From contig JANXYM010000012.1 of the NCBI GenBank assembly GCA_025350045.1, positions 1-64,000 on the forward strand: a stretch of DNA of 64,000 bases, read 5' to 3'. Below, piece by piece: positions 38,385 to 47,938 of this stretch (its first letter is position 1; each line of letters starts with the position of its first letter). This stretch comes from Methanomicrobiales archaeon. Its GTDB lineage: Archaea > Halobacteriota > Methanomicrobia > Methanomicrobiales > Methanospirillaceae. Position numbers and translations under genes: made by a program. The notes under the pieces are model-generated. The model was not told the DNA's origin. It searched no databases and saw nothing but the letters and a program-made list of their open reading frames with translations.

Positions 38385-38939
38385 TCAGATGATCAGCGAG
38401 ATCAGGTCATGCTTGGTGATCACGCCCCGGACAATCCTGCCCTCCACTACCAGTACCGCATGATTCTGCTGGAGGATGTTGATCACGGTCTCCACATCCA
38501 TATCCGGAGGAACCGTAGGAAAACCCGGCTCCATGAAATCCCGCACAACAAACAGGTGGGTCTTGTGCAGGCGCTGCTGCTCGATTGCCTTTACAATCAC
38601 CGTTTCAGAGATGCATCCTACCGGTACCCCGTGTTCGATGACCGGGAGCTGGGAAATATTGTTCTTCTCAAAGATCTCGACTGCCCGGGTGATGGAATCC
38701 TGGGGCTGCACAGAAAGTACGGGAATATGCATGATCTGCGTTGCCTTGATCTTCTTGGGCTCTGCACTGTTGAGCACCACGATGATCTTGTTGAGGGTGC
38801 TGATCCGTGGGTCCACATTTCCTGCTTCAATCCGTGCAACCATCGACTGGCTGATACCGGCGCGTTTGGCAAGTTCAGTCTGTTTCAGGCCTAGAGATTC
38901 ACGGCGCGTCCGGAGTTCTTCGGGAGTGGGAATATGCAT
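38385..38939 (-). CDS. XRE-family regulator with two CBS domains
   Basis: A 184-residue protein. Residues 1-65 are an XRE/Cro helix-turn-helix (LRTRRESLGLKQTELAKRAG, then ISQSMVARIEAGNVDPR). Residues about 70-184 are a pair of CBS domains (IMHIPVLSVQPQDSITRAVEI and FMEPGFPTVPPDMDVETVI), which normally bind adenine nucleotides. This archaeal layout points to a DNA-binding regulator that senses cell energy state. Its target is not known. It is divergent from the ADP-forming acyl-CoA synthetase gene across 150 bases, which makes that gene a reasonable candidate target. Confidence 0.9.
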   Translation of the reverse strand: MHIPTPEELRTRRESLGLKQTELAKRAGISQSMVARIEAGNVDPRISTLNKIIVVLNSAEPKKIKATQIMHIPVLSVQPQDSITRAVEIFEKNNISQLPVIEHGVPVGCISETVIVKAIEQQRLHKTHLFVVRDFMEPGFPTVPPDMDVETVINILQQNHAVLVVEGRIVRGVITKHDLISLII

Positions 38940-39091
38940 TGCTGATTACTGATAGTTATAGAAAGTAATCAACCTTATGTTCGTTTCAGCATATGACGGG
39001 TAAAAACGTATCTCACAAATACCATCCGGCACAACAACAATAACACTTAATACAAGCCTGCATGTATCCATTGGATAAGAGAGGATTGTGA

Positions 39092-41170
39092 TTGTCGCGT
39101 AGACTTGTTTCTGAGGCAGAGGGATATGAAATTCTCCGGATGATTGGCGTGCCGGTTCCCCGGTATGCACGTGTCACCACGATTTCCGAGGCGGTTTTGG
39201 CTGCCGAAACGACAGGATTTCCCCTGGTTCTCAAAGTCGTTTCTCCCCAGATCGTGCATAAGAGTGATGCCGGGGGGGTGATCACCGGTATCCGGAATAC
39301 TGAAGTGCTGCTGGGTGCCTACGACAAGCTCCTCAGCAATGTCCGGAACTATGACCCGTCAGCAACGATCGAAGGCGTCATGGTCGAGCAGCAGCTCGAA
39401 AAAGGACTCGAGATCATCATTGGCGGGAGGATCGACCCGGCGTTTGGAAAAGTGATCACCATCGGCATGGGAGGGACACTGGTCGAACTGATAAAAGACG
39501 TGTCCATCCGCATACTCCCGGTCACGGTTACCGATATCAATGCCATGCTCCATGAACTGAACGGGTACCAGCTGATCAAGGGGTTCCGCAACGAACCCCC
39601 CCGGGACAGGGAAGCACTCGTAAACATCATCGATACCATTGCCCGTTTTTTTATGGACAGTGCAGATATCATTGAATTCGATATCAACCCGGTCTTTCTC
39701 TATGAGCACGGGTTGTGTGCGGTCGATGCCCGGTTCTATACCGATGACGCCCCCGCCCCGGTAACCATTGAAGCGACGAGGACGCTTCCCAGAGAACTGC
39801 TCGATATCAAATCCATAGCCCTGGTTGGCGCTTCTGCTGAGCCCAACAAGGTCGGCTATGCCGTACTTCGTAATCTCCTCTCGTTTCCCGGAACGTTGTA
39901 CCCGGTAAACCCGAAACACCCGGTGATTCTTGGCCGCACCACCTATCCAACGCTTACTTCCCTCCCGGATCCGGTCGATGTTGCCGTGGTGGTTGTCCCG
40001 GCCAGAGTCGTCCCTTCGATCGTTGAAGAGGCCGGTAAGAAAGGAATCCCACTTGTGGTGATCATCTCATCAGGATTCCGGGAGAGCGGGCCTGCGGGAA
40101 CACAACTGGAAGATCGGGTGACGGCGATTGCACGCCAGTATGGCATACGCATTATGGGTCCGAACTGCCTGGGGCTCATGTTCCCGCACCAGGGTATCAA
40201 TACCACCTTTGACCCGGTCTCGCCAAAACCCGGAAGCCTTGCCTTTCTGTCCCAGAGCGGAGCCATCATCACCACCATGGTGGACTGGAGCCTGCCTGAA
40301 GCGATCGGATTTTCTGAAGTGATCAGTGTCGGGAACCAGGCTGATCTCACGTTTGAAGATTTTATCCTCTTTGCAGCCGGAGATCCTGACACCAAAGCCA
40401 TCATCATGTACGTGGAGCAGATCCGCAATGGCCGGCGCTTCATGGAGATCGTGCGGCAGGTAACCCCGAAAATGCCGGTGGTGGCAATAAAAGCCGGTTC
40501 ATCAAAGATCGGCCAGATGACCGCTGCATCCCATACCGGTTCGCTCGCGGGCAGTTACGAGGTGTACCAGGCTGCCTTCTGGCAATCCGGGGTGATACCT
40601 GCCAGGTCCATGCGGGAGGCATTCCAGACCGCAGAACTCCTCTCATCGGAAGGATATCCCAAAGGCATCCGGGCAATGGTGATCAGCAATGCCGGGGGGT
40701 TTGCCGTGCTGTCATCCGATTACGCCGAGATGATGGGCATCGAGATGGTGGAGTTGCCCCAAACGGTGATCAAGGAACTCGACGCCATCCTGCCCGTGGA
40801 CTGGAACCGCCGCAACCCCATCGACATGGTCGGGGATGCAAGTGCAGACCGGTTTGCCCGGACATTTGATGTGATGATCCGGAACCAGGAACTCTGGGAT
40901 ATTGCATTTGTTATCGCCGTGCCATCGGCTATTTCCGATCCGATCCGGGTGGCAAACGAGCTCGTCCGGTTCTCCAAGAGCACGCAGAAGATGATCGTCG
41001 GGTGCATGATCGGCGGCGATTCGATGAAGACCCCCTTGCGGATACTGAGGGATTCCGGTATTCCCAACTTCCCGGATCTCGAGGATGCGTTCAAGGCAGT
41101 CGGCAACATCTGCCGGCACATCTGCTGGGAAGAGTTCCACGGACGCCGGTGCAGTGCCGACAAGCGGTAA
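39092..41170 (+). CDS. acd: ADP-forming acetate/acyl-CoA synthetase, fused subunits
   Basis: A 692-residue fusion in beta-alpha order. Residues about 1-225 form an ATP-grasp domain (GFPLVLKVVSPQIVHKSDAGG, EFDINPVFL). From about 245 the CoA-binding (ALVGASAEPNKVGYAV) and ligase-CoA domains follow, with the phosphorylated His expected in AASHTGSLAGSYEVYQAAF. Such enzymes make ATP from acyl-CoA, ADP and Pi. The substrate (acetate or another acid) cannot be told. Start is TTG 39092, preceded by GAGAGGA. The XRE-CBS gene is divergent across a short region. Confidence 0.9.
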   Translation: MSRRLVSEAEGYEILRMIGVPVPRYARVTTISEAVLAAETTGFPLVLKVVSPQIVHKSDAGGVITGIRNTEVLLGAYDKLLSNVRNYDPSATIEGVMVEQQLEKGLEIIIGGRIDPAFGKVITIGMGGTLVELIKDVSIRILPVTVTDINAMLHELNGYQLIKGFRNEPPRDREALVNIIDTIARFFMDSADIIEFDINPVFLYEHGLCAVDARFYTDDAPAPVTIEATRTLPRELLDIKSIALVGASAEPNKVGYAVLRNLLSFPGTLYPVNPKHPVILGRTTYPTLTSLPDPVDVAVVVVPARVVPSIVEEAGKKGIPLVVIISSGFRESGPAGTQLEDRVTAIARQYGIRIMGPNCLGLMFPHQGINTTFDPVSPKPGSLAFLSQSGAIITTMVDWSLPEAIGFSEVISVGNQADLTFEDFILFAAGDPDTKAIIMYVEQIRNGRRFMEIVRQVTPKMPVVAIKAGSSKIGQMTAASHTGSLAGSYEVYQAAFWQSGVIPARSMREAFQTAELLSSEGYPKGIRAMVISNAGGFAVLSSDYAEMMGIEMVELPQTVIKELDAILPVDWNRRNPIDMVGDASADRFARTFDVMIRNQELWDIAFVIAVPSAISDPIRVANELVRFSKSTQKMIVGCMIGGDSMKTPLRILRDSGIPNFPDLEDAFKAVGNICRHICWEEFHGRRCSADKR

Positions 41171-41188
41171 CAAGGCGATACGCCACAG

Positions 41189-42868
41189 TTACAGGGTTAT
41201 CTTCTTTAAGATCTGACCGTTCCGGAAGATGGTGATCACACCCCCGCTCTGGGAGACCACGATCCCCACCGTCTTGGTCACCTGCGTAATTGCTGCAACC
41301 GAGTTATGCCGCGTGCCCATTCCCGGGGGGAGTTTGACACTGCTCGTATCTACCGTAATATATCGCCCCACCGATTCAACGAACCCATCCCCGGTGATAA
41401 TAAAAGCACCGTCGAGCTGGGCCAGGGCCTTGATATTTTCCTTGAGCCCGGGATTCATCACAACCCTGGCTTCGGGCTTGTGCCCCTCAAAGGGATTTAA
41501 GATGATCTGGCGGGATTTTTCCAGCACGTTTTTGGTATCGCCGATGAGAAATGTGGTACCAACCGGCTTTCCTTCACGGCCCTCAATTGAGATCTCAGTA
41601 CAGATGTGAAAGACCGCATCAAAGACCTCTTCGTTTACATCGCTGTCGGCGATTACCAGATCCTTCCAGGTATCCGTGCTGATACGCACCACGCCGTCGC
41701 GTTTCCGGTCCGTAATGTCGTTACCGATACAGAGGATCTCGACAATATGTCCCTTCTCATCCCGGATGGCTTTGTTGATCCAGGCAATCCAGACCCGGTC
41801 GCCATTGCGCCGGACATTTTCATTCACGTTGACCGCATATCCTTCTGCATTGAAACCGAGATCGTCAGCCATCATGGAGAGATCATTACCGGAACGGGTC
41901 TTTGCCGGAACGATCGTACTGTTCACATTCTTTCCAATCACATCATCACTGGTATAATCAAAGAAGGCAAGAGCGTAGTGATTGAAGAACGTGATGATAC
42001 CCTGCATATCCATGCGAATGATGATACTCTGGGTATTCTGCACGACCTCCCGGTACTTAGCTTCACTCTCTTTTAATGCGTCAGCGATCTTCTGTTTTTC
42101 AGAAATATCGGTGATGACAAATGTTCCGCCCAGGCTGATGTCACGGGAATCGAGCGGCAGTACCTGCACCTGGCAGGCAAGCATTTTTTTATCCTGTTTC
42201 ACCAGCAGGCATGCGGATAGGCAAACTCCCCTGGCATCCCGTTTGAACTGCAGGGTACGCAAAAGGAGCTCGTACTCTTCGGGAGATACGAGGAAGGATT
42301 TGAGATCTTTTCCCACCATCTGCGACTCTTCATAGCCAAGCATTGCAGGGAACTGGCGGTTCACCCATTCGATGACACCATTCCTTGCCTGGAAGATACC
42401 CAACGGGGTTGCAGAAAGGATTGCGGCAAGCTGCTCGTTCTGCGCTTTTCCTTCGCGTTCGGATTTTTTCCGCAGGAGGGTCTGTTTGATTAAGTTGATC
42501 ATCTCAAAGACCTGCGGCCTGATGTCGCCGGTCTTTGGGAAGGAGATCTCGGTTCCATGGGCAACTTCCATGACCGCAATCTTCCCCGGTCCCCGCATAC
42601 CCAGGAGAATGACCGGGGTTACATTTCCCACTGATTTGAGGTACTTGATGAACTCGATCCCGTTCATATCCGAGACGAACTCGATCCCGTTCACATCCGG
42701 CTGCCGCTCATAGGAGACGATCACATCGTAATTGCGCCCTTTGAGTTTTTCTATCGCCTGTTTTATGGAATGGGCAGTATCGATCCTTATTTCCCCGGTC
42801 TTTTCCAGAAACGAGCGCACCTGAGCAAGGAGATCGGTAGTGTCATCGACAAACAAAACAGATATCAT
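41189..42868 (-). CDS. Receiver-PAS-PAS-diadenylate cyclase protein
   Basis: A 559-residue protein. Residues 1-125 are a receiver fold (SVLFVDDTTDLL), residues about 140-260 and 265-385 two PAS domains, and residues about 405-557 a DisA_N-type diadenylate cyclase domain. The cyclase has LDGAFIITGDG (DGA at 486-488) and PPGMGTRHNSVAAIT (RHN at 520-522 where the family normally has RHR). The receiver Asp is replaced by Tyr53 (VIVSYERQPD). Residues 58-75 are a doubled segment. The role suggested is synthesis of c-di-AMP under control of PAS-sensed cues. I start at ATG 42868; the frame extends 44 residues upstream without receiver sequence. Confidence 0.85.
   Translation of the reverse strand: MISVLFVDDTTDLLAQVRSFLEKTGEIRIDTAHSIKQAIEKLKGRNYDVIVSYERQPDVNGIEFVSDMNGIEFIKYLKSVGNVTPVILLGMRGPGKIAVMEVAHGTEISFPKTGDIRPQVFEMINLIKQTLLRKKSEREGKAQNEQLAAILSATPLGIFQARNGVIEWVNRQFPAMLGYEESQMVGKDLKSFLVSPEEYELLLRTLQFKRDARGVCLSACLLVKQDKKMLACQVQVLPLDSRDISLGGTFVITDISEKQKIADALKESEAKYREVVQNTQSIIIRMDMQGIITFFNHYALAFFDYTSDDVIGKNVNSTIVPAKTRSGNDLSMMADDLGFNAEGYAVNVNENVRRNGDRVWIAWINKAIRDEKGHIVEILCIGNDITDRKRDGVVRISTDTWKDLVIADSDVNEEVFDAVFHICTEISIEGREGKPVGTTFLIGDTKNVLEKSRQIILNPFEGHKPEARVVMNPGLKENIKALAQLDGAFIITGDGFVESVGRYITVDTSSVKLPPGMGTRHNSVAAITQVTKTVGIVVSQSGGVITIFRNGQILKKITL
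42644..42697 (-). repeat. 27-base tandem duplication in the receiver domain
   Basis: Two adjacent 27-base units encode DVNGIEFVS and DMNGIEFIK (residues 58-66 and 67-75). They differ at a few bases. The unit is inserted right after the phosphorylation-site loop of the receiver domain. It keeps the frame. Confidence 0.85.
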
Positions 42869-43323
42869 CGGGCATCTCCCGGAGGAAATTGCGTTGAATT
42901 CACTACTAAGTGGTAGATGGCTGAATGATAAATAGTTGTTGAGAATCAGGACGCCGGTGAGAATTTTTTTAAAACTGACCGCGGTTGGAGAACAAGACAC
43001 CCGCTGAGGGGAAGTACGAGGATTCTTTTTAAGGACTTTCTTTAAATAAAAAAAGACAGAGAAAAAAACTTATCTTTCTCGTATAATTCGCAAATATATC
43101 CCAACGATTATGAGGGTGATCCCCTCTCTTCCCCGTTGTGGAAGCAACCCAAGGGGAGCACCCCCTTGACCCCCTTTATTTTTCTAATAATCCACTACCC
43201 CTCCTTGCCCACCATTGTTACTGGCGGATGCCCAAAAGAGCGACTGCGTGTTTTTCGTAATGGTTTCAACAGAGCGGTTTTTTCCATATTTGACAAACAG
43301 GAGAATCCAGAGCAAAAAAAAAA
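42869..43323. other. Intergenic region, nothing identified
   Basis: About 455 bases between the diadenylate cyclase start and the ilvE stop. It has A/T-rich stretches and a weak frame at 43136-43495 with proline-rich, unnatural sequence. No RNA gene, hairpin or credible ORF was found. The promoter of the cyclase gene must lie here, but I could not pick a clear TATA element. Confidence 0.5.
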
Positions 43324-44196
43324 TTATTTTTTATTGATAGGATATCCTTCAGTCTCGGTCACCGATTTGAATGATGCCATCAGCTGCCGGGTGATCGGCC
43401 CGGGTTTACCACTGCCTATCGTGCGCCCGTCCACCCAGGTGATGGGGGCAACTTCGGCAGCCGTACCTGTGCAGATCAGTTCATCTGCCGTGTAGAGATC
43501 AAAATATCCCATATTCTGTTCCTTTACCGTAATGCCCAGTGATTTGGCGATCTCAATGAGTACCATCCGGGTAACTCCCCGGAGATTGTTGAGCGTAGGC
43601 GGGGTGATAATCTCCCCGTTCTTTACGATATAAAGATTATCGCCTGAACCTTCCGACAGGTAACCGTTCGTATCAAAGAAGATGGCTTCATCTCCCCCCT
43701 TATAATTCGCCTCGATCTTTGCAAGGATATTATTCAGGTAATTAAGGCTCTTGACATTGGGGGGCATGGATTCTGCAGGATTGCGCCGCACGGATACGGT
43801 AACGCCCTTCAGACCTTTCTCGTACAGATCACCGTACATCGCACCCCAGGTGACCGCGATGATGATCACGGATGGCTTTGGACATTTGCGCGGATCAAGG
43901 CCGAGATCGCCAACGCCCCGGGTGATGATCGGGCGGATATACGCGTCGGTCAGATTGTTTTTCCTCAGCGTCTCGCAGATCGCTTCAGTCATCTCTTCTT
44001 TTGAGATTGGGGGATGGATGTCGATGGTCTTAGCCGAATCGTAAAGACGGTCGATATGTTCTTTTAACCGGAATATTCTGCCGTTATAAGCCCGGATACC
44101 TTCAAACACGCCATCCCCGTACAGGAACCCGTGATCAAACACCGAGACTTTTGCCTGGTCATCGGGCACAAATTTCCCATCATAATAGATGATCAT
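43324..44196 (-). CDS. ilvE: Branched-chain amino acid aminotransferase
   Basis: A 290-residue fold-type IV PLP aminotransferase acting last in Leu, Ile and Val synthesis. The opening [20 protein letters not shown] with [18 protein letters not shown] is standard. The PLP Lys lies in [16 protein letters not shown], and [26 protein letters not shown] and ICTGTAAEV follow. It is full length. It stands alone, 68 bases downstream of cfbB on the same strand. Confidence 0.95.
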   Translation of the reverse strand: MIIYYDGKFVPDDQAKVSVFDHGFLYGDGVFEGIRAYNGRIFRLKEHIDRLYDSAKTIDIHPPISKEEMTEAICETLRKNNLTDAYIRPIITRGVGDLGLDPRKCPKPSVIIIAVTWGAMYGDLYEKGLKGVTVSVRRNPAESMPPNVKSLNYLNNILAKIEANYKGGDEAIFFDTNGYLSEGSGDNLYIVKNGEIITPPTLNNLRGVTRMVLIEIAKSLGITVKEQNMGYFDLYTADELICTGTAAEVAPITWVDGRTIGSGKPGPITRQLMASFKSVTETEGYPINKK

Positions 44197-44264
44197 AGTT
44201 TCTGATGGATCGCCGGGGTTTTTGTAGTTTTTTCTTTTGAGCGGGGGGTTTTAAACAATCCCGC

Positions 44265-45641
44265 TCACCGCTTCTGCCGGCATAACCGGACAAAGTGTTC
44301 GAACATACCCCTGCTCCCTACCGGATGCAGGTGGGTATAACTGCCCAGCGTGTTGTCGATCACAGCCCCGTCAAGATTGTCATGTATGCCGATACCGCGG
44401 GAAAGCTGGTACGCATACCGTGTACGGGAAGAGAGCACTACATCTGAATGGTGAAACTCATGCCCATGGAATTGTGCCTGGCCGAAAAGTGAGGTGGCAT
44501 CGCTCGTTCCGGTTACGTAGCTGACAACCCTGCGGGCAGGCATCCGGGTCTCTCCGGAAAAGACCCCGCACATCGCATACGTATGCTCTTCAGGATCACC
44601 CTGCCAGCCGGCTTTAAGGATGATGCGATCCGTGAGATACATCAGACCACCACATTCTGCATAAATGGGTGTCTTGTTCTTTGACACGGTACGGATTGCA
44701 TCTCTCATCTTCTGGTTGGATTCCAGCTCACGGGCATAGAGTTCCGGATATCCCCCGCCAATGATATAGCCGTCAGCATCCGGAAGACTGTCATGGACAG
44801 GGCTGAACATCACGGGCTTTGCCCCCAGTGACGCGAGGACATCGAAGAGATCTGCATAATAGAAGTTGAATGCTTCATCAAATGCTACGCCGATCGTAAC
44901 ATCCGGTGCGATCGTTCTTTCAAAGGATGGTGATTCCTGTACCGGAACGTTACTCTCTTTCATTAAGGAGAGCAGCCGGTCGAGATCCACGTACTGATCA
45001 ATCATCTCAGTGATCGCACGAATCCGCAGGTCAAAGTCGCCTTTTCCAGTCCCCTCACGGTAGGGCACCAGTCCCAGGTGACGCATGGTCAGCTGCATCT
45101 CTTCCATCCGGGGGATAGCACCGATGACCGGTACCCCGCAATAGTGCTCAATGGCTGCAACCGCCTTTGCCTTGTGGGTGCCGCCTTTCACATTATTGAG
45201 AATTACCCCCACGATTCGTACCTTCGGGTCAAAATACTGGAATCCTTTCACGAGTGCCGCAGCACTGCGGGTGATGCTCTGTGCAGAGACCACGAGAATT
45301 ACCGGAAGATCCAGTTCTTTTGCTATCGCAGCAGTGCTCCCCAGATCGGTGAGTGCTTCAGCCCCCTCGTAGAGCCCGCGGACACCTTCCACAATGGCAA
45401 TGTCAGCACCGCGGCAACCGTAAGAATATATTTCCTGGATCTGGGCAGTTGAGAGAGCAAAACTATCAAGGTTCCGGCATGGCCGGCAGGATGCTGCTGC
45501 AAGATAGGAGGGATCGATATAATCCATGCCCACCTTGAATGTCTGGACGCGGTGCTTTTTTGCAAGCAGTGCTGTCAGGGCAAGCGTGATACTGGTCTTG
45601 CCGCTTCCGGATCGATCTCCTGTGATGAGGATCTGTTTCAT
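44265..45641 (-). CDS. cfbB: Ni-sirohydrochlorin a,c-diamide synthase CfbB
   Basis: A 458-residue CbiA/CobB-type amidotransferase that amidates the a and c side chains of Ni-sirohydrochlorin with glutamine, an early step of coenzyme F430 synthesis. The N-terminal ATP-binding part has ITGDRSGSGKTSITLAL. The C-terminal glutaminase has IIGGGYPELYA and YAECGGLMYL with the catalytic Cys. I assign CfbB rather than cobyrinate synthase because of its cfb neighbours. ATG 45641 overlaps the cfbD stop as ATGA. The open frame runs 51 more codons upstream inside cfbD without family sequence. Confidence 0.93.
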   Translation of the reverse strand: MKQILITGDRSGSGKTSITLALTALLAKKHRVQTFKVGMDYIDPSYLAAASCRPCRNLDSFALSTAQIQEIYSYGCRGADIAIVEGVRGLYEGAEALTDLGSTAAIAKELDLPVILVVSAQSITRSAAALVKGFQYFDPKVRIVGVILNNVKGGTHKAKAVAAIEHYCGVPVIGAIPRMEEMQLTMRHLGLVPYREGTGKGDFDLRIRAITEMIDQYVDLDRLLSLMKESNVPVQESPSFERTIAPDVTIGVAFDEAFNFYYADLFDVLASLGAKPVMFSPVHDSLPDADGYIIGGGYPELYARELESNQKMRDAIRTVSKNKTPIYAECGGLMYLTDRIILKAGWQGDPEEHTYAMCGVFSGETRMPARRVVSYVTGTSDATSLFGQAQFHGHEFHHSDVVLSSRTRYAYQLSRGIGIHDNLDGAVIDNTLGSYTHLHPVGSRGMFEHFVRLCRQKR

Positions 45642-46702
45642 CTCAGGCTCCGGAGAACCGCCCCGAATTCGCTCTCCACGATATCCCGGACTCCCAGGGT
45701 CTTGGGGTGGAGGTCGATCTCGACCATCACGTGCTGGTGCCCGAGATCCCGGAGCGGTTCCACCTGCCGGGGACCATTGGTGATAGAGAAGCACTCAATA
45801 CCGGCGGTATATTCCAGGGGAATTGCATGAGGAACCCCGGCAATCAGGGCAAACGATGGGGCGATCTCGCGTATGCGCTTTCCGAGAATATCCCCGTTTG
45901 CGCCGTACTCGTCGAGCGCTCCTGCCAGTTCAATCGTCATGCCCCTTCTTTTCATCTCGTCAAGAATGATTGCAGCATCCCTGCGCACTTTGGGCAGTCC
46001 CCGCTGGTCCAGGTTGGCAATATAGGTGATATCAGCATCCGGGCAAAGGTCATGAAGCGCGATCAGTTCGTCGGCAAACATGTATGCGGTCTCTTTCTTT
46101 GCGTTCAGGATTGCTATCCCCTTTGCCCCGCTCCGTGCGCAATGCTGCAGTCGTTGTGCTGCCAGATGTTTCAGATCGCCGCGGGAAGGTTCTATGTAGG
46201 CCTTGCAGGCAGCGCCACGGACACGCTCAACCTCGTTAGCCTTTGCCATCAGGAACTGCTGGCGGGTGAGTTCCTCTTTGCTTATCCAGCCTGCTGCCTG
46301 TGCGGCTTCAAGCGTTGCAAGCACACCTGCGATGTTTTCGAGAAAGCCGGCATGGATGTCGACAGCAATCGTCGGGGTGGTGACACCGGCCCCGTCAATA
46401 GCGGACTGGAGATCTTCGCCAATGATCATAGAGACGCAGGTCCCCACGACAACCAGCCGTTTGGGAGCAAAGTGATCTTCGGCATACCGGAGTACGTTCT
46501 CAAGCGAAGACTGGCCACCGAAGATAAACTCATTATCCGCTAAGGACGTAGTGAGCACACGCATCCCATCTTCTTCTAAAAGACGGGCATGCTTGAATGA
46601 ACATCCTGAAGGGCCGTGCAGAATCGCGACATCGGCTTCAAGATCGCGGGCCGTGTAGAGCGCAGCCACGATCGAACTGGGGCGGGGGTGCATGTATTTC
46701 AT
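45638..46702 (-). CDS. cfbD: Ni-sirohydrochlorin a,c-diamide reductive cyclase, catalytic subunit CfbD
   Basis: A 354-residue nitrogenase-component-1-like protein. Together with the NifH-like CfbC it reduces the Ni-tetrapyrrole ring by six electrons and forms the extra lactam ring of F430. It begins MKYMHPRPSSIVAALYTARD, with Cys residues in HGPSGCSFKHARLL and VVGTCVSMIIGEDL positioned to bind an iron-sulfur cluster as in NifD/K. AGVPHAIPLEYTAG lies near the C-terminus. Its stop overlaps cfbB and its start lies 11 bases from cfbE. CfbC is not in this window. Confidence 0.93.
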   Translation of the reverse strand: MKYMHPRPSSIVAALYTARDLEADVAILHGPSGCSFKHARLLEEDGMRVLTTSLADNEFIFGGQSSLENVLRYAEDHFAPKRLVVVGTCVSMIIGEDLQSAIDGAGVTTPTIAVDIHAGFLENIAGVLATLEAAQAAGWISKEELTRQQFLMAKANEVERVRGAACKAYIEPSRGDLKHLAAQRLQHCARSGAKGIAILNAKKETAYMFADELIALHDLCPDADITYIANLDQRGLPKVRRDAAIILDEMKRRGMTIELAGALDEYGANGDILGKRIREIAPSFALIAGVPHAIPLEYTAGIECFSITNGPRQVEPLRDLGHQHVMVEIDLHPKTLGVRDIVESEFGAVLRSLR

Positions 46703-46713
46703 AGTTATATCAG

Positions 46714-47931
46714 TTATCTCCAGGTTTTTACGGCAAGAACAATGGATCCTTTACCGGTTATTTGAATGGCTGTATTTCGGCCTTCTTCAAGGGTCGTGCA
46801 GTGAGCATCTATACTATCCTTAACTGACCGGCAGGCCTCTGAACCCGGGTCCGGAACCCGGCCCACCCAGATTACTTGTGAAGGATGCACCTTTTGGATA
46901 GTACAGATGATCTGATCAAAGGAGAAACCTTCACAGACCGCACCATCGCCTTCCACCTGCCCGATGACCAGGGTCAGCTCCCCAGTTCCTGCACAATGCC
47001 GCGCGTAACGGGCAGCGCACAGGGTAGTTGCGATATTTGTCCCGCTGTTGGCATTGTCAACAATAATGAGATCTTTTTCGTGACTGACTGACATCCTGCC
47101 CGGAAGCGCGTCAAAATGATTGAGGGGCGTGGGATCCTGGTTGAGCATCATTGCGGCTGCTGCGGCGAGCATGAGGGGAATGCGGTAGGGAGGCAGGGAA
47201 AATAGGGGATTTTTTAAGGTACAACACTTCCCATCCAGTTCAATCGTGCAGTTCATACCATTGCACCGGGCTACATCCCCGATATGCACAATATTTTCGT
47301 GGTCACAAAAAACCCTGTCTGCAACAAGGATGCGTTTTGCGTGTTTTGCAGAAGCAATCTTCTCTTTTAACGCACACTTCTTTCCTGCCGCAAAGCTGTA
47401 ATCCTCTGCTGAAGTGATGATGGCAAGGTCCCCGGCCCCGGTAACCCCCAGTGAGATCTCCGCAATCATCCAGCCGGGCATCTGATTGGCATATTTTACC
47501 CCGGGCAGAACCGATGCAGGGGTGATACTCCGTTTCCAGAGGAGATGCTTTGTCGGATAGGTATAGGTCCCGGTCGAAGTATGCAGTACACCTTTTCCCG
47601 GTAACAGGTGAGCAAGCGCATGTGCTGTGGTGGTCTTTCCCCGCGCCCCGGTAATCTCGATCATCGGAACGGGGAGTTTTTCACCCAGCAACCTGCGCAC
47701 TGCCTCATGATGGCTGATAACAGGAGTACGACGGTTCAGGAGGAGGGGGTGATCCGGATCGAGGTGGACCGGGGCAATGATCAGATTATAGTTCTGATTT
47801 TTTGCTTTCTCTGCCATTTCGGGCGTAGTGTCATTATAGACATCCACCGCATCAACGATATTGCCTGCATCTGCAAACGTATCGCCTATCTCCCTGCCGC
47901 CGTGAATTGTATCCAGTACCAGAATATGCAT
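46714..47931 (-). CDS. cfbE: Coenzyme F430 synthase CfbE
   Basis: A 405-residue Mur-ligase-like enzyme that closes the final carbocyclic ring of F430 using ATP. The P-loop is ITGARGKTTTAHAL. The conserved AEISLGVTGAGDLAIITSAEDY and the later VDNANSGTN and VIGQVEGDGA are Mur-family features. It begins 7 bases after the cfbA stop. Size and position agree with CfbE of other methanogens. Confidence 0.93.
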   Translation of the reverse strand: MHILVLDTIHGGREIGDTFADAGNIVDAVDVYNDTTPEMAEKAKNQNYNLIIAPVHLDPDHPLLLNRRTPVISHHEAVRRLLGEKLPVPMIEITGARGKTTTAHALAHLLPGKGVLHTSTGTYTYPTKHLLWKRSITPASVLPGVKYANQMPGWMIAEISLGVTGAGDLAIITSAEDYSFAAGKKCALKEKIASAKHAKRILVADRVFCDHENIVHIGDVARCNGMNCTIELDGKCCTLKNPLFSLPPYRIPLMLAAAAAMMLNQDPTPLNHFDALPGRMSVSHEKDLIIVDNANSGTNIATTLCAARYARHCAGTGELTLVIGQVEGDGAVCEGFSFDQIICTIQKVHPSQVIWVGRVPDPGSEACRSVKDSIDAHCTTLEEGRNTAIQITGKGSIVLAVKTWR

Positions 47932-47938
47932 AAAAAAG

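Noticed and set aside
39359-39919. 186-codon open frame on the minus strand opposite the acyl-CoA synthetase
   Set aside because: Shadow frame without a ribosome binding site or recognisable domain.
43136-43495. 119-codon rightward frame upstream of ilvE
   Set aside because: Begins in a low-complexity, proline-rich stretch, has no ribosome binding site, and its end is antisense to ilvE.
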